A DNA stretch of 64,000 nt, taken from positions 992,001 through 1,056,000 of the forward strand of contig NZ_LIPG01000003.1 of assembly GCF_001905505.1 (NCBI RefSeq). The letters are read 5' to 3'. Under the pieces are notes generated by a model. The model was not told where the DNA came from. It did not search any database and saw nothing but the letters and a program-made list of their open reading frames with translations. The translations under genes and the position numbers were made by a program. This document shows positions 41,908 through 48,881 of this stretch, piece after piece (position 1 is the stretch's first letter; every line of letters begins with the position of its first letter). The stretch is from Streptomyces sp. CB02058 (GTDB taxonomy: Bacteria > Actinomycetota > Actinomycetes > Streptomycetales > Streptomycetaceae).

Positions 41908-44900
41908 ATGACCACGTCCACTGACAAGCTCGTCGAGGCCCTGCGCGCAGCACTGATCGACAACGAGCGTCTCCAACGGGAAGCCGAGCAGCTTCGCGAG
42001 GTCGCGACGGAGCCGATCGCGATCGTGGGGATGGGCTGCCGGCTCCCCGGCGGGGTCACGTCCCCCGAGGACCTGTGGCGGCTCGTCGCCGACGAACTCG
42101 ACGGCGTCGCAGGCTTTCCGGAAAACCGCGGCTGGGACCTGGAGAGCCTCTTCGACCCGGACCCCGAGCGGACAGGAACCTCGTACGTCACCGAGGGCGG
42201 CTTCCTCCAGGACGCCGGTGGCTTCGACGGAGCGCTGTTCGGGATATCCCCCCGGGAGGCCCTGGCGATGGACCCGCAGCAGCGGCTCCTGCTGGAGGTG
42301 AGCTGGGAAGCCGTCGAGCGCGCGGGCATCGACCCGACATCTCTCGGAGGCACGGCGACCGGTGTGTTCACCGGCCTCATGTACCACGACTACGCCGCGG
42401 GCCTCGACGCTGTACCGGACGGACTGGAGGGATTCCTGGGCACGGGGAACTCGGGGAGCGTGGCGTCCGGGCGGGTGTCCTACGCGCTGGGCCTGGAGGG
42501 TCCCGCGGTGACGGTGGACACGGCGTGCTCGTCGTCGCTGGTCGCGGTGCATCTCGCGTCCCAGGCCCTGCGCGCCGGGGAATGCTCGCTCGCACTGGCC
42601 GGCGGGGTTGCCGTGATGGCGCACCCTTCACCCTTCGTGGAGTTCTCCCGGCAGCGCGGGCTGGCCCGCGACGGCCGGTGCAAGGCGTTCGCGGACGCGG
42701 CCGACGGCACGGGCTGGTCCGAGGGTGTGGCGGTGTTGCTGTTGGAGCGGTTGTCGGATGCTCGGCGGTTGGGGCATGAGGTGTTGGCGGTGGTGCGTGG
42801 TTCTGCGGTGAATCAGGATGGTGCGTCGAATGGTTTGACTGCGCCGAATGGTCCGTCGCAGGAGCGGGTGATTCGTGCGGCGTTGGCGGGTGCGGGGCTT
42901 GTTTCCTCCGATGTCGATGTGGTGGAGGGTCATGGGACGGGGACGTCTTTGGGTGATCCGATCGAGGCGCAGGCGTTGTTGGCGACGTATGGGCAGGGGC
43001 GGTTGCCTGGTCGTCCGTTGTGGTTGGGGTCGTTGAAGTCGAACATCGGTCATACGCAGGCTGCTGCTGGTGCTGCGGGGATCATCAAGATGGTTCAGGC
43101 GATCCGGGAGGGTGTGCTTCCTCGGACGCTGCATGTGGATGAGCCGTCCTCGAAGATCGACTGGGATGCGGGCTCGGTCGAACTGCTGACCGAGGCTCAG
43201 CCCTGGCCCGAGACGGATCGACCCCGGCGGGCGGGTGTGTCCGCCTTCGGTGTCAGCGGCACGAACGCCCACGTCATTCTTGAGCAGGCGCCGCCGGTGG
43301 AGGGGGCACCACTGGAAGAGGGGCCTGCCGCGTCGTCCGTCGTGCCGTGGGTGCTCTCCGCGGCCTCAGGGGAAGCGCTGAAGGGGCAGGCTGCAAGTCT
43401 GCAATCGTTGGTGGGAGAACGTCCGGACCTGAGTTCCGCCGCTGTCGGACATGCGCTGGCGACGACACGGGGCACCTTCGCCCACCGTGCGGTGGTTCTG
43501 GCCGGTGACCTGGATGGCTTGTCCGCGCTGGCGCGTGGTGAGGTTGCCGGGTCTGTGGTGTCGGGCCGTGCGGACGTGGACGGCCGGACGGTGTTCGTGT
43601 TCCCTGGTCAGGGTTCGCAGTGGGTGGGGATGGGTGCGGCGCTGCTGGAGTCGTCCCCGGTGTTCTCCGAGGTGTTCACGCAGGTCAGTGGTGTGCTGGA
43701 GTCGGTGAGTGGTTGGTCGGCCCTGGATGTGGTGCGGGGTGTCGAGGGTGCGGTGGCGTTGGGCCGGGTGGATGTGGTGCAGCCGGTCTCGTTCGCGGTG
43801 ATGGTGTCCTTGGCCCGGCTGTGGGAGTCGTTCGGGGTGCGTCCGGATGCGGTGCTGGGGCATTCTCAGGGCGAGATTGCCGCGGCTCATGTCGCTGGTG
43901 TGTTGTCGTTGGAGGACGCGGCGCGGGTGGTGGTGCTGCGCAGTCGTGCGATCGCGGACGGGCTGGCGGGTCGTGGTGGCATGGTCTCGGTCGGTCTTCC
44001 CACGTCTGTGGTGCGTGAACGCCTGCTTGAGGGCGTCGAGTTGGCGGCGGTCAACGGTCCGTCCTCGGTGGTGGTCGCCGGCGACGTGGGTGCTCTGGAG
44101 CGTTTGTCCGGGGAGTTGGAGTCCGAGGGTGTGCGGGTGCGCCGGATACCGGTGGACTACGCCTCGCACACGTCTCATGTTGAGTTGATCCAGGGCGAGT
44201 TGTCGAGGGTTCTGGGAGGCCTGGAGCCTGGTAGGGCGAAGGTGCCGTTCTTCTCCTCGGTGGAGGGTCGTTGGTTGGATGGTCCGGAGCTGGATGGTGG
44301 TTACTGGTTCCGGAATCTGCGGAGCACGGTCGGTTTCGCCGGGGCTGCGGAGGCTCTGGTGGGTGAGGGGTTCCGGGCGTTCGTCGAGGTCAGTTCGCAT
44401 CCGGTACTCGCGCACAGCGTTCAGGAGATCCTGGACGAGCACGCGGATGTGGCCTCCGTGGTCACCGGTACCCTGCGTCGCGACGACGGTGACCTCGACC
44501 GTGTACTGAAGTCCGCGGCCGAACTCCACGTACGCGGCGTCCACGTCGACTGGTCACCCGCCTTCGGCGAACACGACGGCACACAGGTCCACTTGCCTAC
44601 CTATGCGTTCCAACACCAGCACTATTGGCTGAAGTCAGCCCGAAAGGGGCCCCAGATCGTGTCCGGAGATGTCGGGACGGAAGCCCCTGCAACCGAGGAG
44701 GTTCCCGGGGCGGCTCTGGCCCACAAGCTGGCCGAACTCCCCGAGGGGGAGCAGCGTCAGCTGATCCTGGACGTCGTACGGTCCGAGGCCGCGGCCGTAC
44801 TGGGGCACGAGACTCCGGATGCCGTCGAGGCGGGGAGCGTCTTCTTCGAGGTCGGATTCATCTCGCTGACGGCGGTCCAGTTCCGCAACCGGATCTCGGC

Positions 44901-45000
44901 GGTCACGGGCCTGGAGCTCCCGGCGATGCTGATCTTCGACTACCCCACCCCCGGTGAGCTCGCCGGTCATCTGCACGTACTCCTGAACGAGAAGGGTTGA
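41908..45000 (+). CDS. Ansamycin PKS protein C: terminal extension module 4 (KS-AT-ACP)
   Basis: This 1030-residue protein carries a docking coil (DKLVEALRAALIDNERLQREAEQLREV), a KS with Cys207, an AT with Ser653 and YASH at 751, and an ACP. It has no reductive domain, so the final unit stays a beta-ketoacyl chain. The ACP motif is VGFISLTAVQFRNR with Ser986: the Asp that normally precedes the phosphopantetheine Ser is Ile. There is no C-terminal docking region and no thioesterase, as expected for the last protein of an ansamycin PKS whose chain goes to an amide synthase. Its stop overlaps or abuts the amide synthase start. Confidence 0.95.
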   Translation: MTTSTDKLVEALRAALIDNERLQREAEQLREVATEPIAIVGMGCRLPGGVTSPEDLWRLVADELDGVAGFPENRGWDLESLFDPDPERTGTSYVTEGGFLQDAGGFDGALFGISPREALAMDPQQRLLLEVSWEAVERAGIDPTSLGGTATGVFTGLMYHDYAAGLDAVPDGLEGFLGTGNSGSVASGRVSYALGLEGPAVTVDTACSSSLVAVHLASQALRAGECSLALAGGVAVMAHPSPFVEFSRQRGLARDGRCKAFADAADGTGWSEGVAVLLLERLSDARRLGHEVLAVVRGSAVNQDGASNGLTAPNGPSQERVIRAALAGAGLVSSDVDVVEGHGTGTSLGDPIEAQALLATYGQGRLPGRPLWLGSLKSNIGHTQAAAGAAGIIKMVQAIREGVLPRTLHVDEPSSKIDWDAGSVELLTEAQPWPETDRPRRAGVSAFGVSGTNAHVILEQAPPVEGAPLEEGPAASSVVPWVLSAASGEALKGQAASLQSLVGERPDLSSAAVGHALATTRGTFAHRAVVLAGDLDGLSALARGEVAGSVVSGRADVDGRTVFVFPGQGSQWVGMGAALLESSPVFSEVFTQVSGVLESVSGWSALDVVRGVEGAVALGRVDVVQPVSFAVMVSLARLWESFGVRPDAVLGHSQGEIAAAHVAGVLSLEDAARVVVLRSRAIADGLAGRGGMVSVGLPTSVVRERLLEGVELAAVNGPSSVVVAGDVGALERLSGELESEGVRVRRIPVDYASHTSHVELIQGELSRVLGGLEPGRAKVPFFSSVEGRWLDGPELDGGYWFRNLRSTVGFAGAAEALVGEGFRAFVEVSSHPVLAHSVQEILDEHADVASVVTGTLRRDDGDLDRVLKSAAELHVRGVHVDWSPAFGEHDGTQVHLPTYAFQHQHYWLKSARKGPQIVSGDVGTEAPATEEVPGAALAHKLAELPEGEQRQLILDVVRSEAAAVLGHETPDAVEAGSVFFEVGFISLTAVQFRNRISAVTGLELPAMLIFDYPTPGELAGHLHVLLNEKG

Positions 45001-45005
45001 GCGCG

Positions 45006-45890
45006 GTGTTGACGGTCGAGACCTATCTTGAGGCGTTGGACTACGACGGTCCTGTCGAGCCGACGGTGGAGACGCTGAGGGAGCTCCACAAGCGGCATCT
45101 GGTCGCCTTTCCCTACGACAGCTCCCTCAACACCGCCCGGGGGACTTCTCTGTGGGCCGAGGTGGACATCGATGTGGATGCGGTCTTCGACGAGATCGTC
45201 GTCGGTGGCCGCGGGGGTGTGTGCTACGAGCTGAACGGCCTCTTCCGGGTGCTGCTCCAGCACCTCGGTTTCGACGCCGGGGTGCTCGCCGCGGGCATCC
45301 GGCAGGTCGACGACTCGTTCGGTCCTGACCTGGAGCACGTCTTCAACTATGCGAAGCTCGACGGCCGGCTCTGGCTCGTCGACGTGGGGTTCGTCGGTCC
45401 GTCGTATCTGGAGCCGCTGCCCGTGGTGCCCCATCAGATCACCCATCAGTACGGCAACCGGTTCAGGATCGTCCTCCGCGACGGCTATCACGTCGTGCAG
45501 CGGAGGGGGCAGGCCGGCGGCTGGCAGGCGGTGTACCGCTTCAAGCCCCGGCCGAGGGAGCTGTCGGAGTGGCTGGCGCCTTCCGAGGATCTCGACGCCT
45601 TCGCCCGGCAGCTCATGGGCGCGGGGACGGTCGTCCGGGGCCGTGCCTTCGAGACCGGGCAGCGGATCCTCATCGGGAAGCGCCTGCTGACCGTCGACGG
45701 CGGCCATGACACGGTGCGGGGCGTGATCGGCGCGGATGATCACGCGGCCGTCCTGGCTGACATCCTGCGCACCGGAGACACCGGAGACACCGGAGACAGA
45801 AGAGACAGAGGAGACAGAGGAGGCACCGCGGGCACCGGGGGCGCCGTGCCCACCGCGGCCACGGCGGGCACGCGGGAGACCGAGCGATGA
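45006..45890 (+). CDS. rifF: Proansamycin amide synthase (RifF-like N-acetyltransferase fold)
   Basis: The 294-residue protein is an arylamine N-acetyltransferase homologue. From GTG 45006 the triad falls at Cys73 (GGRGGVCYELNGLF), His111 (DLEHVFNY) and Asp126 (WLVDVGFVG), matching the positions I recall for RifF. GAAGGG lies 9 bp upstream. A TTG at 44997 overlapping the PKS stop is the alternative. It transfers the polyketide from the last ACP to its own AHBA amine, closing the lactam. The last 40 residues are a low-complexity tail (RTGDTGDTGDRRDRGDRGG) encoded by a GGAGACA-type microsatellite at about 45770-45820, not expected in the family. The stop overlaps the monooxygenase start (ATGA). 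Confidence 0.93.
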   Translation: MLTVETYLEALDYDGPVEPTVETLRELHKRHLVAFPYDSSLNTARGTSLWAEVDIDVDAVFDEIVVGGRGGVCYELNGLFRVLLQHLGFDAGVLAAGIRQVDDSFGPDLEHVFNYAKLDGRLWLVDVGFVGPSYLEPLPVVPHQITHQYGNRFRIVLRDGYHVVQRRGQAGGWQAVYRFKPRPRELSEWLAPSEDLDAFARQLMGAGTVVRGRAFETGQRILIGKRLLTVDGGHDTVRGVIGADDHAAVLADILRTGDTGDTGDRRDRGDRGGTAGTGGAVPTAATAGTRETER

Positions 45891-47491
45891 GCGTCGTCAC
45901 GACCGATGTCGCCGTGGTCGGCTACGGACCGGTGGGCCAGGTCACCGCGCTGCTCCTGGCCTCGCGCGGCTGGAACGTCACCGTCCTCGAACGCTGGCCC
46001 GCGCCCTATCCGATGCCCCGTGCCGTCTCCTTCGACGGGGAGTCCGCCCGGATCCTCGCCGCCGCCGGGATCGGCGACTCGATGAGTGAGCTTGCCGAAC
46101 CGTCGAGGGACTACGTCTGGACGAACGCCGAGGGGCAGACGCTCTTCCACGTCGACGTCGCCGCATCGGGCAGGTCGGGCTGGCCCGACTCGACCTCGAT
46201 GTACCAGCCGGGCCTCGAAGCCGCGCTGGCCGCCCGCGGTGAGGCACTGCCGAATCTGCGGGTGCTGCGCGGGCACAGGGTGACGGGGCTGGAGGACCGG
46301 GGCGACCGGGTGGATGTGACCGTCGAGAGCCCTCAGGGCGAGCAACGCGTCTCCGCCGGCTGGGTGGTGGGGTGCGACGGCGCCAACAGCTTCGTACGGG
46401 ATGCCGTCGGAGTCACCGTGACCGACTTCGGTTTCTTCAACGACTGGCTGACCTGCGACGTCAAGCTCGATGAGCCCCGTGACTTCGTGCCCAACAACCT
46501 CCAGATCTGTGACCCCGCCCGCCCCCGGACCGCGGTGTCGGCGGGCCCGGGCCACCGGCGCTGGGAGTTCATGCGGCTTCCGGGCGAGCCGGCGGCGGAG
46601 TTCGGCACGACGGAGAACGCCTGGGAGTTGCTGGGGCTGTTCGGGATCGCCCCTGGCAACGCCACCTTGGAGCGGCACGCGGTGTACACCTTCCAGGCGC
46701 GGTACGTCGACGAGTGGCGGGTCGGCAGGGTGCTGCTGGCCGGGGACGCCGCCCACCTCATGCCGCCGTTCGCCGGGCAGGGGATGTGCTCGGGGTTCCG
46801 GGACGCGGCCAACCTGGCCTGGAAGCTCGACCTCGTACTGCGCGGCACGGCGGGCGACGCCCTGCTGGACACCTACACGTCCGAGCGGCGGGAGCACGTC
46901 CGCCACGCGCTCAAGATGTCGATGGACCTGGGCCGGGTCATCTGCGAGACCGACCCCGTGGCCGCCCGCGACCGGGACACGGTGATGATCGCGGTCAGGG
47001 AACGGGGCATCGGAACGGCCCAGCCGAGGTCCGCCGTCCAGGCGCTGACCACCGGGGTCGTGCACGCTCCCGCCGGGGCGCCGCCCACCGTGCCGGCCGG
47101 TGAACTCGTGCTCCAGGGGCGGGTACGGCGAGCTGGGTCCACCGGGCTCTTCGACGATGTCGTCGGCCGAGGCTTCGCCCTGGTCACCACGGTGCCGCCG
47201 GGCGATCTGCTGGACGCCGAACGGCTTGAGTTCCTCCACGGCATCGGCACGCGCACGGTCCACCTGGGCCCCGCCGGAGATGCCCCGGCAGGGCAGGTGA
47301 CGGAGCCCGGCGTCGTCACCGACGTGGACGCCGTCTACCTGCCCTACCTGGCCGAGGCGGGTGGGGACGCGGTGGCTCTCCTGGTGCGTCCCGACTTCTA
47401 CGTGTTCGGAGCGGCGAGGGACGCGCGAGGGCTCGTGGCGCTCGTCGACGACCTCCGCACCCGGCTCCGCGCCGGGGCCCTCATCGGCTGA
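45887..47491 (+). CDS. FAD-dependent aromatic monooxygenase
   Basis: This 534-residue flavoprotein belongs to the class A (PHBH/MhpA-like) hydroxylases. The FAD dinucleotide loop is VAVVGYGPVGQVTALLLASRG, the DG motif GWVVGCDGANSFVRDAVG lies at about residue 160, and the GD motif VLLAGDAAHLMPPFAGQGMCSGFRDA at about 283. A C-terminal thioredoxin-like domain follows. In the rifamycin cluster a related enzyme (RifOrf19) hydroxylates the aromatic ring toward the hydroquinone. Here it would plausibly add the oxygen para to a ring substituent before further oxidation. It overlaps the amide synthase by 4 bp and is the last gene of the PKS operon. A hairpin follows. Confidence 0.92.
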   Translation: MSVVTTDVAVVGYGPVGQVTALLLASRGWNVTVLERWPAPYPMPRAVSFDGESARILAAAGIGDSMSELAEPSRDYVWTNAEGQTLFHVDVAASGRSGWPDSTSMYQPGLEAALAARGEALPNLRVLRGHRVTGLEDRGDRVDVTVESPQGEQRVSAGWVVGCDGANSFVRDAVGVTVTDFGFFNDWLTCDVKLDEPRDFVPNNLQICDPARPRTAVSAGPGHRRWEFMRLPGEPAAEFGTTENAWELLGLFGIAPGNATLERHAVYTFQARYVDEWRVGRVLLAGDAAHLMPPFAGQGMCSGFRDAANLAWKLDLVLRGTAGDALLDTYTSERREHVRHALKMSMDLGRVICETDPVAARDRDTVMIAVRERGIGTAQPRSAVQALTTGVVHAPAGAPPTVPAGELVLQGRVRRAGSTGLFDDVVGRGFALVTTVPPGDLLDAERLEFLHGIGTRTVHLGPAGDAPAGQVTEPGVVTDVDAVYLPYLAEAGGDAVALLVRPDFYVFGAARDARGLVALVDDLRTRLRAGALIG

Positions 47492-47519
47492 CCGTCCGCC
47501 CCGTTCGTTGACGGACCGC

Positions 47520-47571
47520 CTCCTCCGGCCGATGGGTTGCCTCCGTCGGCCGCCTCCGTCGGCCGGAGGAG
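47520..47571. terminator. Bidirectional terminator between convergent genes
   Basis: Arms CTCCTCCGGCCGA (47520-47532) and TCGGCCGGAGGAG (47559-47571) form a perfect 13-bp stem between the stops of the monooxygenase and the aminoDAHP synthase. Confidence 0.75.
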
Positions 47572-47576
47572 CGTCC

Positions 47577-48881
47577 TCAACGGGCGACCGGCGGCGCGCC
47601 CGCTGTCCCGCTCAGCAACCGCGAGACGTGTCCGGCGAGTTCGAGGGACTGGCGGGCGTTGAGCCTGGGGTCGCAGGCCGTCTCGTAGCGCAGCGCCAGC
47701 TGTTCGTCGCGGATCTCCTGCGCACCGCCCAGGCACTCGGTGACGTCGTCACCGGTCAGCTCCAGGTGGAGTCCGCCGGGGTGCGTCCCGAGGGCCCGGT
47801 GCACCTGGAAGAAGCCGTACACCTCGTCCAGGATGCGATGGAAGTGACGCGTCTTGTAGCCGGTGGGGGACTGGTGGGTGTTGCCGTGCATCGGGTCGCA
47901 CTGCCAGATGACCTGGTGTCCCGACGCGGTCACCTTCTCGACGATCGGAGGAAGGGCGTCGCGGACGTGCTCGGCGCCCATCCGGCTGATCAGCGTGAGC
48001 CGGCCGGGCCGCCGGTCGGGGTCGAGCCGTTCGATGTACGCGGTGACCTGCTCGGGGGTGGCCGAGGGGCCGATCTTCAGGCCGATCGGGTTGGCGATGT
48101 GCTCGGCGAAGGCGATGTGCGCCCCGTCCGGATCGCGCGTCCGCTCACCGATCCACAGGAAGTGCCCGGACAGGCCGTAGAGACCCCCGTCGAGACCTCC
48201 GCCAGGGAACGGCGACCCGGCGGCCACGTCACCTCCGCCAGGGAGCGGCATCCCGGCAGTCGAGGGGCCGACCCGCGTCAGCGCCCTCTCGTAGTCCAGC
48301 AGCAGTGCCTCGTGGCTCGTGAAGATCTCCGAACCGGACTGCTCCGCCTCCGCCCTGACGATCTCCATCGCCTCTGCCGCGACGGCATGGGCGTCCAGCA
48401 TCCGCCGAGGGTCGGGCGTACGGGAAAGGGCTGTGGGAACAGGGGAGTTGATGATGTCCCCACGGTACGACGGCAGACCGTCCGGGCCGAACGGACTGGA
48501 CCGGGGCTTGGCGAACTGGCCCGCGACCCGTCCCACGGACACCATCGGAAGTCCTGCGGAGGCGGAGAGGATCCCGGCCACACACATCAGCGTGCGGAGG
48601 TTGCCGAGCACGTGCTCGTCGGTGTTCCCGTCGAAGGTCTCGGCGCAGTCGCCCCCCTGGACGAGGAACGCCTCTCCCCGCGCCACCTTCTCCAGCCGGA
48701 CGGAGAGGAGATCGACCTCCGACGGCAGCACCGTGGGAGGCAGCCGGCTCAGCGTCCGTGCCGTCTCACGCGCTGCCCCGGGGTCCGGCCATTCGGGCTG
48801 CTGGGCCGCGGGGCGGGCCAGGGCCTCGGTCAGCCAACCGTTCGCGTCGCGTTCACCGAGCGAAATCGTCATGGGTCTCAT
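47577..48881 (-). CDS. rifH: Type II (plant-like) aminoDAHP synthase (RifH-like)
   Basis: The 434-residue enzyme has the class II DAHP synthase motifs GEAFLVQGGDCAETF, GQFAKPRSSP, LPSYRGDIIN, ANPIGLKIGPS, LISRMGAEHVRDALPP, VIWQCDPMHGNT and GLHLELTGDDVTECLGG. In AHBA pathways it condenses phosphoenolpyruvate with iminoerythrose-4-phosphate to aminoDAHP. An insertion of about 20-25 residues with the duplicated element LPGGGDVAAGSPFPGGG lies between LTRVGPSTAG and LYGLSGHFLWIGERT, where family members normally have a short link. ATG 48881 overlaps the LAL stop by 4 bp; ATG 48872 is the alternative. It therefore follows the LAL regulator in one leftward operon. Confidence 0.93.
   Translation of the reverse strand: MRPMTISLGERDANGWLTEALARPAAQQPEWPDPGAARETARTLSRLPPTVLPSEVDLLSVRLEKVARGEAFLVQGGDCAETFDGNTDEHVLGNLRTLMCVAGILSASAGLPMVSVGRVAGQFAKPRSSPFGPDGLPSYRGDIINSPVPTALSRTPDPRRMLDAHAVAAEAMEIVRAEAEQSGSEIFTSHEALLLDYERALTRVGPSTAGMPLPGGGDVAAGSPFPGGGLDGGLYGLSGHFLWIGERTRDPDGAHIAFAEHIANPIGLKIGPSATPEQVTAYIERLDPDRRPGRLTLISRMGAEHVRDALPPIVEKVTASGHQVIWQCDPMHGNTHQSPTGYKTRHFHRILDEVYGFFQVHRALGTHPGGLHLELTGDDVTECLGGAQEIRDEQLALRYETACDPRLNARQSLELAGHVSRLLSGTAGAPPVAR

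Noticed and set aside
41908..45890. A thioesterase or a fifth extension module
   Set aside because: Protein C ends right after its ACP, and the next gene is the amide synthase; no GxSxG hydrolase or further KS is present.
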